Source: Sinorhizobium sp. B11 | GTDB taxonomy: Bacteria; Pseudomonadota; Alphaproteobacteria; Rhizobiales; Rhizobiaceae | Direction: 5' to 3' | Length of the DNA: 64,000 nt | Assembly: GCA_039725955.1 (NCBI GenBank) | Contig: CP091035.1 | Location: 62,001-126,000 of the forward strand | Shown here: positions 1-8,369 of the stretch, in pieces | Numbering within the stretch: position 1 is the stretch's first letter | Layout: every line of letters starts with the position of its first letter | Position numbers and translations under genes: made by a program | The notes under the pieces: model-generated | The model's input: only the letters and a program-made list of their open reading frames with translations | Databases searched by the model: none | Told to the model about the DNA's origin: nothing

Positions 1-702
1 TGCCGCACTATTTAACGCCTCGAAATCGTCCGAGCGGAAGGCGACGCAGTCGCAGACCTTATCGCTGGCCGGGCTGCCCAGCAGATCCGACCAGCCCAAC
101 AGATCATTGTCGTGAAGCTTGTCGAGCAGTCTGTGTCTCCTAAGGTCTTCTGATGACTGCGGCATCCCGAAGCGTGCGAGATAGCCCGGGCTTGCGGCCA
201 GGACCCGCGTCAGGGGCGCGATCTTTGTGGCGATCAGCGAGCTGTCTTGAAGCTCCCCCATGCGGATGACCAGATCGAGTCTTTCGGCCACGGGATCCGC
301 GAGGCGCTCCGTCAGATCGAGTTCGACTTTGAGTGCAGGGTATTCGAAAATCAACGGACCCAGGATCGGAATAATGTACCGTTTGCCGAACGTTGGAAAA
401 CAGGCAATCCGCAGGGTGCCGCCGACAGCACCGTCGAACGCGGCAACTTCAGCATGAGTGTCGGCCAGGTCATCGAGCAGACGTTGAGCGCGCTCATAGA
501 GATGCCGGCCCGCATCGGTCATGGAAAGGGCCCGGGTGGAACGGATCAACAGTGGAACGCCAAGGTCCTGCTCGAGTGCATCGATCTGACGAACGATCGC
601 GGACGGCGTTACGGCACGCCGCCGGGAGGCAGCTGAAAAGCTCCCGGAGCGGACAACCTCAACGTAAACGGCCAGATGTTCGGCAAAGCGTGGATCTCTC
701 AT
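1..702 (-). CDS. LysR-family transcriptional regulator (C-terminus cut by window edge)
   Basis: Reading leftward from an ATG at 702, the frame is open to base 1 (234 codons). Residues 1-60 form a LysR winged helix-turn-helix: it begins MRDPRFAEHLAVYVEVVRSG and continues with SFSAASRRRAVTPSAIVRQI. From about residue 90 it becomes a periplasmic-binding-like effector domain (GGTLRIACFPTFGKRYIIP). LysR proteins are about 300 aa, so about 65 residues lie outside the window. It is divergent from the SRPBCC-like/quinone oxidoreductase pair that starts at 829, a usual arrangement for a LysR regulator and its target. The family is certain; the target is inferred. Confidence 0.85.
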   Translation of the reverse strand, partial: MRDPRFAEHLAVYVEVVRSGSFSAASRRRAVTPSAIVRQIDALEQDLGVPLLIRSTRALSMTDAGRHLYERAQRLLDDLADTHAEVAAFDGAVGGTLRIACFPTFGKRYIIPILGPLIFEYPALKVELDLTERLADPVAERLDLVIRMGELQDSSLIATKIAPLTRVLAASPGYLARFGMPQSSEDLRRHRLLDKLHDNDLLGWSDLLGSPASDKVCDCVAFRSDDFEALNSAA

Positions 703-828
703 CTTTGCCTACAGCGCAAAACGGTTTCGAGCATTGAAGTCGTTATCATTAAAGAACATCCGGAGCACATTCCTTCTCGTCAACAGGGCGGTTGTCTAAG
801 CCCGTCACTCAACAGAAGGAAGTACAAA

Positions 829-1365
829 GTGGTCAAGGTTCTCGAAACAATTCTCTCGCAGTCGGCATATTCGGCCGAGATCGATGTCCCCTTCGAAAAG
901 ATCGACATCGCTGATTGGCTCTTCACGCTGCCGGAAGCTGAATATCTGCGCTGCTGCGCGCCAGATCATATCGCAGCCGGTGTCACGTGGACGGATGATG
1001 GGCGTCGCATGTCGATCAACGTCGAACAGATCGGCTCCGGGCTGGTCGTCCAGCACTATGTCGCCGAGGTCGCCGAGGCTGCCTATTGCCGCATGAACTC
1101 CATCTCGGATGTGTTCACAGCGAACGGCCGCACGCAGGTCAACGTGGTCTGGGAACTGATCGCCGAGAAGATCGACGAAAACCGGACGCGCTACACCAAC
1201 CGCGTAACCGCGCATCCGACGGATGCCTTCATGACCTTTTTGGAAGAGCACGGCGTCACTTACGAGGACTCAGCCGCCGCCCGGCAGGCGGCCGGTGGTG
1301 ACCACAATCGACGCGAAACGCCGCTGTTCGCCGCAAGCATCGCACGCCGTGCTCTCGCCAGGTAA
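829..1365 (+). CDS. SRPBCC-like small protein, function unknown
   Basis: 178 aa from a GTG at 829, preceded by AGAAGGA at a good distance; the frame extends upstream but that part does not look coded. It starts MVKVLETILSQSAYSAEIDV and contains WTDDGRRMSINVEQIGSG and QVNVVWELIAEKIDENRTRY, an alternating beta pattern that resembles START/SRPBCC ligand-binding folds. There is no signal peptide or membrane segment. It ends 10 bases before the quinone oxidoreductase and is probably cotranscribed with it, suggesting a role with a small hydrophobic substrate. The fold assignment is a guess from pattern; the coding call is firm. Confidence 0.7.
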   Translation: MVKVLETILSQSAYSAEIDVPFEKIDIADWLFTLPEAEYLRCCAPDHIAAGVTWTDDGRRMSINVEQIGSGLVVQHYVAEVAEAAYCRMNSISDVFTANGRTQVNVVWELIAEKIDENRTRYTNRVTAHPTDAFMTFLEEHGVTYEDSAAARQAAGGDHNRRETPLFAASIARRALAR

Positions 1366-1375
1366 GGATGGACCA

Positions 1376-2386
1376 ATGAAAGCGATTATCTTCGATCACT
1401 TTGGTGGGCCGGATGTGCTCCGGCTCGCCGAGGTTCCTTACCCTGAGCTTCGGCCGACCGACATCCTCGTGAAGGTCATGGCGTCGGGCGTCAATCGGGC
1501 TGACCTCCTCCAGCGTGACGGCCATTACGGCTCGCGCGCCTTTGGAGACAGCCCTATCCTCGGCCTTGAGGTCGCTGGCGAGGTCATTGCTGTCGGCGAG
1601 GCCGTCAGAGACTTTTCTGTCGGCGAGGCCGTCAGAGACTTTTCTGTCGGCGATCGTGTTATGTCGATCGTCGGCGGCGGAGCCTATGCTGAAGTTGCCA
1701 GAGCAGACAGTGGCCTGTCCGTCCACATACCAGGTGCTATGTCCTATGTAGAAGCGGCGGCTGTCATGGAGAGCTTCGTTACCGCCGATGAAGCTTTATG
1801 CCATCTCGGCAAGATGCGGCCAGGGGAAACAGTGCTTGTCCATGCTGCAGCCGGAGGCATCGGATCCGCTGTGGTTCAGCTTGCAGTGGCGATGGGAGCG
1901 AAAGTGTTCGCCACTGCCTCCGGTAGCAATATCCACAAGGTTGGTTCTCTTGGTGTTGAGGCTGTGTGGGATTACCGCCGTCAGGATTTCGAGGCCGAGA
2001 TTATTGATGCGACCGGATCCAACGGCGCGGATGTGATCATCGACTTCATCGGTGGAAGCTATCTCGCCCGGAATATTCGCAGCCTTGCTGAAGGCGGACG
2101 CCTTGTGCAGGTCGGGCTGCTGGGGCGGGACGACAACGCGATCATTCCGCTTGACAGGGTGCTCTACAAGCACCTGAAGGTGATCGGAACGGTTATGAAG
2201 TCCCGCGCCATTGAGGAAAAGCGGGCAATGGTTCGGCGTTTTGCGGAGAACGCGCTACCGATGTTTGTTGACGGGCAGCTTCGGCCACTCGTCGGGGAAG
2301 TCTTTCCACTTGATAGAGCTGCAGATGCCCATCGTCGCATGGAAGCGGGCGGTGGTTTTGGGAAAGTGCTTCTTGAGGCGGGATGA
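1376..2386 (+). CDS. NADPH:quinone oxidoreductase (zinc-less MDR family, PIG3-like)
   Basis: 336 aa from ATG 1376 (MKAIIFDHFGGPDVLRLAEV). It has the GroES-like N-terminal domain (VKVMASGVNRADLLQRDGHY), then the Rossmann NADPH site HAAAGGIGSAVVQLA near residues 160-175. Members lack the structural zinc cysteines and reduce quinones or enoyl substrates with NADPH. Odd feature: residues 73-90 contain the 9-residue unit VGEAVRDFS twice in a row, just before VGDRV, where relatives have it once; this comes from a perfect 27-bp tandem duplication at 1592-1645. It lies in a loop of the GroES domain, so activity may survive. It is likely controlled by the divergent LysR gene. Confidence 0.9.
   Translation: MKAIIFDHFGGPDVLRLAEVPYPELRPTDILVKVMASGVNRADLLQRDGHYGSRAFGDSPILGLEVAGEVIAVGEAVRDFSVGEAVRDFSVGDRVMSIVGGGAYAEVARADSGLSVHIPGAMSYVEAAAVMESFVTADEALCHLGKMRPGETVLVHAAAGGIGSAVVQLAVAMGAKVFATASGSNIHKVGSLGVEAVWDYRRQDFEAEIIDATGSNGADVIIDFIGGSYLARNIRSLAEGGRLVQVGLLGRDDNAIIPLDRVLYKHLKVIGTVMKSRAIEEKRAMVRRFAENALPMFVDGQLRPLVGEVFPLDRAADAHRRMEAGGGFGKVLLEAG
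1592..1645 (+). repeat. Perfect 27-bp in-frame tandem duplication
   Basis: Two adjacent identical 27-base units (1592-1618 and 1619-1645) each encode VGEAVRDFS inside the quinone oxidoreductase gene. A third, partial copy (GTCGGCGA) follows at 1646, giving the short homology across which slippage could have produced the repeat. No base differs between the copies, which suggests a recent event. Confidence 0.95.
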
Positions 2387-2564
2387 ACGGTAGGAAGGGA
2401 GCGCATTTGACTGAGCAGTATGAGCCGATGTCTTGTCGTGCAACGAAAGGACTCCGCACATAGCGTCGCCATGCACACCAAACGCACGCGAATCCACTAT
2501 TCTGCAGATTGACTTTGCTTCACGACCAATAAAATGCTTGCCGGCCTGACAGAGGAGAACACTG

Positions 2565-2978
2565 ATGGCCGACGAAACTGCGATTGAGACAACTGCGACC
2601 ACCGAAGCGCCGGCCGCAGCTCCCACTGAAAAGAAAACCCGCAAGCCTAGGACACCGAAAGCTGCCGCCGAAGCTCGCTCCGCGGATGCTATCGCCGCAC
2701 CTGCCGAAACTCCGGCCAAGAAGACGCGTGCGAAGCGTGGCTCCAAGACCGCCCCGGTGAAGGTCGAAAAATCGGCTCCCGCACCCAAGGCGGCCGCCGC
2801 TCGCGCACCTCGCGTTGAAGCTGCCGCGTCCGCTCCCGCCGCCACCTCTGTTGACGTCATTGACGATATCGCCGACCTCATTAAGCTTGAAGAAGAAAAC
2901 AAGCAGCTTCGCAAGGAGCTCTCCGAAAAGCTGCGCGCCGAGAATGCGGATTTGCGCAAGCGCCTCGGCAAGGCCTGA
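2565..2978 (+). CDS. SyrB-like protein (Ala/Lys/Pro-rich, C-terminal coiled coil)
   Basis: 137 aa. Residues 1-95 are low-complexity and rich in Ala, Lys, Pro and Thr, with basic KTRKPR and KKTRAKR patches like those of histone-tail-type DNA-binding proteins. The C-terminus is a charged heptad coil (IADLIKLEEENKQLRKELSE then LRAENADLRKRLGK). This layout matches the rhizobial SyrB-type regulators, named for a repressor of symbiotic exopolysaccharide genes in Sinorhizobium; function here is inferred only from that likeness. AGGAGA lies 9 bases upstream of the ATG. A longer relative with the same tail lies at 3121. Confidence 0.7.
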   Translation: MADETAIETTATTEAPAAAPTEKKTRKPRTPKAAAEARSADAIAAPAETPAKKTRAKRGSKTAPVKVEKSAPAPKAAAARAPRVEAAASAPAATSVDVIDDIADLIKLEEENKQLRKELSEKLRAENADLRKRLGKA

Positions 2979-3120
2979 GTCACGGTTCCCGAGCGGCGCC
3001 GCGCATTTACATCCGACGGCGCCGTCGATCTTTCGCCTGATTGAGGCCAAATCAATCCGGTCCTGGTGACAATGAATGACCGCGGCTATTTACCTGCCGC
3101 AATGCTTTGAAGGTAATGTG

Positions 3121-3699
3121 ATGAGAACACCATGGAGATTTGTGGCTGACCTGGTGTCGCGTAAACCGAAGCCAGAGAGCGCTGCAGTTGCACAGAAAAC
3201 CATTGCGCTCGAATACAAGCCGGTTTCTGAAGAGGAACACCCGAGCATCGAACCGGCGGCAGTCGTTCGCGCTGTTGAGCCCGGCCCTGAGGCAAGCCTG
3301 CTCGATCAAGATACTGGCGCGACTGACGTTGAACCAGCGGCACCCGTTGCAGTAGATGCCCCTGTAGCCGCAGTTAATCAGGAAGAGCCTGCTGCTCTCC
3401 TTACCCCGCGCCAGTCTGAAGAGACGTCGCCTGCTCCCACGTTGACTGAAGTTGCCGAAACACCGGTGAAGCGAGCGCCGGCACGCCGAACGAAGGTTGA
3501 GCCTACCGCGAAACTGGCGGTGTCCATCATCCAGACCGAAGAGGTCGGTCCTGCCATCGCTGTCGGCCCTAAATCATTCTTGGATGAAATGGCCGATCTT
3601 GACACAGAGGTCGGTGCGTTGCGGCGTCAGCTTGCAGAAAAACTGAACGATCAAAATGCGCAATTGCGCAAGATGCTTGCCAGGTTCAACGCGGGCTAA
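3121..3699 (+). CDS. SyrB-like protein, longer paralogue
   Basis: 192 aa from ATG 3121 (GAAGG 8 bases upstream); an in-frame start at 3076 exists but the segment is not conserved-looking. It begins MRTPWRFVADLVSRKPKPES, followed by a long Ala/Pro/Glu-rich linker with a basic patch KRAPARRTKVEPTAK near residue 130, and ends with a short coil (VGALRRQLAEKLNDQNAQLR) that matches the tail of the preceding SyrB-like protein. Both probably arose by duplication. The tail could support homo- or hetero-oligomers; DNA binding is an inference. Confidence 0.7.
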   Translation: MRTPWRFVADLVSRKPKPESAAVAQKTIALEYKPVSEEEHPSIEPAAVVRAVEPGPEASLLDQDTGATDVEPAAPVAVDAPVAAVNQEEPAALLTPRQSEETSPAPTLTEVAETPVKRAPARRTKVEPTAKLAVSIIQTEEVGPAIAVGPKSFLDEMADLDTEVGALRRQLAEKLNDQNAQLRKMLARFNAG

Positions 3700-3840
3700 T
3701 CGCGCCGTTATTCTCATAAGGGAAAGCGCTCCGCCGGAAGGGGGGGCTTGTGATCTTCGTCAATCCCGGTTCAGGTGGGACCGCGCGAGGCGCAGAGGCG
3801 GCGAGCTATCCGTTGCGCCAAACCGGCCGCCCCTTGGACA

Positions 3841-4677
3841 TCAGGGGAAATCCGCGCTGCGGGTCACCTCGCTCCATGCGTCAAAGTTTTCCTTAAGTGC
3901 CTCAAGGCGCTTATACGCAAGATCGAGAGCCGAGCCGCCCAGCAGCAAGCGCAACGGAGGGTGGGCTGATTCCACTGCGCCCCGGATGGCCACAGCCGCG
4001 CGCGCCGGATCGCCTGGCTGATTGCCCGATACCGCTTTGGTCGACGACCGGCGCTTTCCGGACGTGTCGGCGTAGTCGTCGATCTCGATCGGCGACTCCA
4101 CCATGGAGCGTCCGGCCCAGTCGGTCCGGAACGCGCCCGGCTCCACGATGGTCACCTTGATGCCGAGCGGGGCGACCTCCTGGCTCAACGACTCGGAAAT
4201 CGCCTCGACCGCGAATTTGGTCGCGTGATAGTAGCCGGTTGCTGCGAACGCCATGAGACCGCCCAACGAAGAAATGTTGACGATATGACCGCTTCTTCGA
4301 GAGCGCATGAAGGGTAGAACCTCCTTTGTGACATCGATGAGGCCGAAGAGGTTCGTGTCGAACTGTTTGCGAACCCCTTCGTCGTCGCCCTCCTCGATCG
4401 CCGCGAGATAGCCATAGCCCGCATTGTTGACCAGGACGTCGATCCGATCGAAGTTTGAGATGGCTTTAGCAACTGCGCTCTTGATCGTCGCGCGATCAGT
4501 CAGATCGAGCTTCAGGACAAGGGCACGACCGTCGAACTGCTCCTCCAGGTTCGCCTGGCTTTCTGGACGACGGACCCCAAGGACCACACGATAACCAGAA
4601 TCTAGCAGGTGTTTGGCGAGCTCCAGTCCGAGGCCGCTCGAGGCTCCGGTGATGAACCATACAGCTTTATCGGTCAT
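3841..4677 (-). CDS. Short-chain dehydrogenase/reductase
   Basis: 278 aa, a classical SDR. The N-terminal nucleotide motif is TGASSGLG (residues 10-17), followed by NNAG (near 87), the serine of SSLGG and the catalytic YHATK (Y-x-x-x-K). These enzymes oxidise or reduce an alcohol/ketone with NAD(P)(H); the substrate cannot be told from sequence. The gene is divergent from a frameshifted AraC-family regulator at 4870, an arrangement often seen for SDRs controlled by AraC_N-type regulators. If that regulator is dead, expression here may be unregulated. Confidence 0.92.
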   Translation of the reverse strand: MTDKAVWFITGASSGLGLELAKHLLDSGYRVVLGVRRPESQANLEEQFDGRALVLKLDLTDRATIKSAVAKAISNFDRIDVLVNNAGYGYLAAIEEGDDEGVRKQFDTNLFGLIDVTKEVLPFMRSRRSGHIVNISSLGGLMAFAATGYYHATKFAVEAISESLSQEVAPLGIKVTIVEPGAFRTDWAGRSMVESPIEIDDYADTSGKRRSSTKAVSGNQPGDPARAAVAIRGAVESAHPPLRLLLGGSALDLAYKRLEALKENFDAWSEVTRSADFP

Positions 4678-4869
4678 TTTTTCTTCCTTTTCGATTGCAG
4701 AGAGACCACAAGGCTTCGAAGGAAAACTTCGATCGCCGCCTGTCGAAAAAAGATACGAAGGGGCGGAGACGGCCGTTATGCCAAAACCCCCAAATATTCA
4801 TACGATCCTACCAAAGACGAGGTCCGGACCTAGTTACGGGCTTTGTCAGGTGCTGGTGGAGGGACAATC

Positions 4870-5786
4870 TTGAAGATCAAGGACGAGCTTATCGCGATCA
4901 TTGACCGTCACGCCTTGGCACCCAAACAGGAAACGCCCATCGCCGGGCTGACGATCTTCAAGCCCCGACACTTCCGGCGGAAAGCATTTACACGCCGCGC
5001 CTTTGCGTCGTTCTTCAAGGGCGCAAGGAGATTTCGCTTGGCGGCCATACGTTCGACGTCGATGACACCAAGTATTTTATTGCCTCTGTAAACCTGCCCG
5101 TTTCTGCTCGGATTACCGAGGCATCGCCAAACTATCCGCACTTCGCAGTGTCGTTCGAACTTGATGGTAACGCGATGGCTGAACTGCTTCACTACGTCTC
5201 GGCCATGCCTTTCTCACCGCACCGGGAAGGTCTCTCCGTGGGAGGGCAGACAGACGATATCTTGCACGCGCTTTATCGGGTGTTGGCACTTGTTGACCGT
5301 CCAGAAGATCTCGGAGCGCTCCTGAGGCCGGCCACGACGGAACTCTATTATCGGCTTCTACAGGGTGAAAGTGGCGCAACTCTGAGAGATTTCGCAACCG
5401 GAAATACAAAGCTCGCTCAGATCGGGCGGGTGACCTCCTGGCTGAAGGAGCATTATCGCGAGCCGATGTCGATCGGCTTTCTCGCCGATCTAGCGGGCAT
5501 GAGCCCGACATCGCTCCATCGCCACTTCAAAGCAACGACACTGATGACGCCGCTGGAATACCGGATGCATGTCAGGCTTCATGAAGCCCGTAAATTGTTG
5601 CTGATCGGAAGTCCGAATGCCAGAGCCGTGGGCTTCGACGTCGGATATGAAAGTCAAACCCAGTTCACCCGCGAATACCGTCGTCTGTTCGGTCGACCGC
5701 CTATCCAGGACATTCGCCTGCTCAAGGGCGATAGCCCTCCCGCACCGCCGGTCGAGGATGGCCAACCTATTCTTCCACGGCTTTAG
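4870..5786 (+). pseudogene. AraC-family regulator, frameshifted
   Basis: The gene starts at TTG 4870 behind GGAGGG (LKIKDELIAIIDRHALAPKQ, then ETPIAGLTIFKP) and breaks near 4960-4968, where the reading frame moves by one base. The next frame reads AESIYTPRLCVVLQGRKEIS, LGGHTFDVDDTKYFIASVNL and so on into an intact C-terminal half open from about 4970 to 5786. That half has two helix-turn-helix motifs (FLADLAGMSPTSLHRHFKAT and ARAVGFDVGYESQTQFTREY). Repaired length is about 305 aa, normal for AraC_N/HTH_18 regulators. A GTG at 5148 could give a 212-aa product without most of the sensor domain. Sequencing error at the CCCC run near 4963 is an alternative. Confidence 0.8.
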
Positions 5787-6068
5787 GACGCGCTGATCTC
5801 GGTTAACTAGCAGCCGATCGCGCTCCTAGCTCTTGAAGGGAGCTGAACTTCCGGCCCGCTATTTGTTTCGCGTCGATGCCAGAAATCCTTTCCCCTCTTT
5901 GGTTTTCGAGCTTAGTTCTTAACGGTCCTTGGTGATGGCTCCGGACGTCTTTGCCCGACCTTCCCCTTGTAATCCAGTATTTCAGCACGATTTAGATGGT
6001 AGTGACGGCTCGTCTTCAGGGCGCTGTCATCAAGGGTGCAAAACCTTGCCCCAACAAACGAGGACGTA

Positions 6069-6353
6069 ATGTCTTCCAATCCAGCAGCACCGCATGTCGA
6101 ACCCGCCGGCTTCAAGTTGGTCAGGGAAGTGTTAATGTCAACCGGCCTCCGGGAATCCGCGTCCGACGCGAGCTCCGGCATGAAACGCGACGCCTCGCTC
6201 TTCCTCTTAGCCGAGTTCCGCGGCAGTGTGAGGACCGAATCGGCTCTCCTGAGTTCTCTCGCCAAGCGGCAACAGTCATCGACGCGAGCAAGCCTTGATC
6301 CCCAACCCGACGGTAGCGCTGTTGATCGATGGCAAGATGAGGGTGGGCGCTGA
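6069..6353 (+). CDS. Small hypothetical protein
   Basis: 94 aa from ATG 6069, preceded by GAGGACG, starting MSSNPAAPHVEPAGFKLVRE. I recognise no family. Its TGA overlaps the ATG of the DUF1488 gene (TGATG at 6351-6355), which argues for real, coupled translation. The start context (GAGGACG, two bases, ATGTCTTCCAA) is shared with another small gene at 14962. Confidence 0.5.
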   Translation: MSSNPAAPHVEPAGFKLVREVLMSTGLRESASDASSGMKRDASLFLLAEFRGSVRTESALLSSLAKRQQSSTRASLDPQPDGSAVDRWQDEGGR

Positions 6354-6619
6354 TGGGCATCTCGTTTCCAAACGAAGCTCGTAGTTTTGACGACAGAAAT
6401 CGCTGTGTCCGTTTTACCGGATACGACGGGATGTTCGAGATCAAATTCTATCTGGCGACCGAAGTCTTAGCCTGCGAGAAATCGCATCGAAACGCCAGCG
6501 AGGCAGACTACCTGACGGCGTTCGATGCGTTGCGGCCAAGAATTCTGAAAGCTGCGACCTCTGCTTATTCCAAAGTTCGATCCAGCGCGATTACGCTGGA
6601 TCTCGCGCATTTTCGTTGA
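6353..6619 (+). CDS. DUF1488 family protein
   Basis: 88 aa. The pattern M-x-I-S-F-P-N-E-A-R-S-F-D, then CVRFTGYDGMFEIKFYL, ASEADYLTAFDALRPRI and a terminal LDLAHFR strand matches DUF1488, a small family common in rhizobia and other proteobacteria with no known function. The start overlaps the stop of the upstream small ORF by one base, so the two are probably translationally coupled. No signal peptide or membrane segment. Confidence 0.75.
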   Translation: MGISFPNEARSFDDRNRCVRFTGYDGMFEIKFYLATEVLACEKSHRNASEADYLTAFDALRPRILKAATSAYSKVRSSAITLDLAHFR

Positions 6620-6648
6620 GCATACCGGGATCCTGAAAGGATACGATC

Positions 6649-6822
6649 GTGCATCATCCAACCAAATCAGTTCCACCGCTCCAACCAGGAACATCGAAAA
6701 CCGTGCTTGTGAGCGAATTTGCGAAAAGGTTTCGCCTCGGTCAGGTGGAGGAGAACCGATTGCGGAAGCTCCTGGGACCCATCGCGAAGGAAATAGACCT
6801 CCTCCGAAATGCCGGCAGATAG
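6649..6822 (+). CDS. Small hypothetical protein (57 aa)
   Basis: GTG start at 6649 with GAAAGGA 7 bases upstream. The product starts MHHPTKSVPPLQPGTSKTVL and then forms a charged helix (SEFAKRFRLGQVEENRLRKL) ending in DLLRNAGR. Too short to assign. It lies in line with the DUF1488 gene 29 bases upstream and may belong to the same transcript. Confidence 0.45.
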   Translation: MHHPTKSVPPLQPGTSKTVLVSEFAKRFRLGQVEENRLRKLLGPIAKEIDLLRNAGR

Positions 6823-6878
6823 AGGGGTTGGCCCGCCACAGAGCATTCAGCAATCTCCAGACAGGAACGGTGCCGTCA

Positions 6879-7114
6879 TGAATACATCAGTGAAACGCAT
6901 CACTATCGTGCGACCGTTCCAGCTTCCCGGGATGGCGCAACCTCATCCACCAGGCGTCTTCGAGCTTCAGATTGACGAGGAGCCCATCGACGTAACATGG
7001 GAGGCTTATCATACGACAATGACCTTGCTCCTTAGCTCCAACGGGCGCACCGAGGCGTGGCCCGTGTCGAGGGAGGAATTCGAAAAAACGCTGGCGCCAT
7101 CTATTGCCCCTTGA
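6879..7114 (+). CDS. Small hypothetical protein (78 aa)
   Basis: ATG at 6879 (MNTSVKRITIVRPFQLPGMA). The later part, FELQIDEEPIDVTWEAYHTT then MTLLLSSNGRTEAWPVSREE, alternates in a beta pattern. No recognised family; the codon pattern and the cluster of like-oriented small genes support it. Confidence 0.5.
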
Positions 7115-7418
7115 GCAACCTCAAGACTCGTCGGACCCGACGAACTGGCAACGGAGGAAGATTTTCTCGTGCAAGCCAAGCTTGCCTCACCAGAGTTCCG
7201 TATGCCGAGCGGCAAAGGTCCAAAAACCATGAGACCGTTGCATTTCCGCTGGATCACGGACCTCCGCGATTATCGCAGCCGAGCCAGATAAGATTGGCGC
7301 CGCAGACACGTTCCCAGCCTTGCGGCACCTCAGGACCGTACGGACAGCGCAGCAGCGGCAATAACACACTCCGATCTCAGGTCACCCCGATCTTAGCGGC
7401 GAGATCAAGGAGACTATC
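7115..7418. other. Intergenic stretch before manA
   Basis: No firm gene. One weak 40-codon frame (GTG 7169 to TAA 7291, MQAKLASPEFRMPSGKGPKT) follows GGAGGAAG but has no other support. The operon promoter for manA should lie here; I see no clear -35/-10 pair. Confidence 0.4.
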
Positions 7419-8369
7419 ATGACAATAGACCGCGCCAGTGTGAGAACAATCCCCAAGCCATGGGGTCGTCTTGATCTCGGGCCATGGGCATCGAAGAACC
7501 GCCAGGACAGCCCCGTCGGCGAAATCTCGTTTGACTATGGCGAAGCGGGGGAGCGGGATCGTCTGCTCCTCCTGAAGCTCCTCTTCACAGGGGAAACACT
7601 GTCGATACAGGTTCATCCCGATGATGCTGCCGCCAAGTCGATGGGGATGGAAAGCGGCAAGAGCGAAGCCTGGTATGTGTTGGCAGCGGACGACGGGGCG
7701 CAGGTCGCCGTGGGCCTTAAGTGGCCACTGACACAGCTCGAATTTAGGAAGGCCGCGCTCGACGGATCGATTGACGGCCTTCTCGACTGGCAGGAGGCCG
7801 CGGCCGGTGACGTGTTTTATGTTCCGGCTGGCACCGTGCATGCCATCGGTGCGGGTCTGGTCATTGCTGAGATCCAACAACGCAACGAGACGACGTTTCG
7901 CATCTGGGATCATGGACGTTCGAGAGAACTGCATATCGAACAAGCTATAGCCGTGACACGGTTGGAACCGGCAAGCAGCAGGAAGCTACCACGGCATATC
8001 ACCGTCGAGCGCGCCGAGCTCATGTCTTGTCCGTTCTTCACCCTCGAACGGTTGGACCTCCCTGCCGACACCGTTTGGGAATTGACGGCGAGCAGCGAAA
8101 GTTGGGCTCTGGTCGTCTCGGGAGGCGGAGCAATAGGATCCCTGACGGCGACGATCGGCGATGGATTTTTCGCAGAAGCTGATCGCGCCGACATCCGTGT
8201 CGGGCGTGACGGAATTGTCTTGCTCATTGCCACCGCAGCGAGCGCGCCCGCGATCGGGCTCCTGAGGCAGCTCCCGGCCGAAGTCGGATCGCAACCCGGT
8301 TCCGAGCTGGAAAGTGGTCGCCAAGGGCGAAGCGTCATTCCATTCCGCTCGTCAGGAGCTTCGCTATGA
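7419..8369 (+). CDS. manA: Class I mannose-6-phosphate isomerase
   Basis: 316 aa. It interconverts mannose-6-phosphate and fructose-6-phosphate in the cytoplasm. The zinc ligands of the cupin are visible: Gln64 and His66 in QVHPDD, Glu83 in KSEAWYV, and His141 in PAGTVHAIG. The short form (about 300 aa) with an RIWDHGR segment is typical of the archaeal/rhizobial class I type. Its TGA overlaps the ATG of the glycosyltransferase (ATGA at 8366-8369), and a GH130 phosphorylase follows, so the enzyme probably links mannose phosphate pools to this glycan operon. Confidence 0.88.
   Translation: MTIDRASVRTIPKPWGRLDLGPWASKNRQDSPVGEISFDYGEAGERDRLLLLKLLFTGETLSIQVHPDDAAAKSMGMESGKSEAWYVLAADDGAQVAVGLKWPLTQLEFRKAALDGSIDGLLDWQEAAAGDVFYVPAGTVHAIGAGLVIAEIQQRNETTFRIWDHGRSRELHIEQAIAVTRLEPASSRKLPRHITVERAELMSCPFFTLERLDLPADTVWELTASSESWALVVSGGGAIGSLTATIGDGFFAEADRADIRVGRDGIVLLIATAASAPAIGLLRQLPAEVGSQPGSELESGRQGRSVIPFRSSGASL

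Noticed and set aside
2255..3055. 266-codon minus-strand frame over the first SyrB-like gene
   Set aside because: Ala/Ser-rich mirror of the low-complexity gene on the plus strand; no ribosome site.
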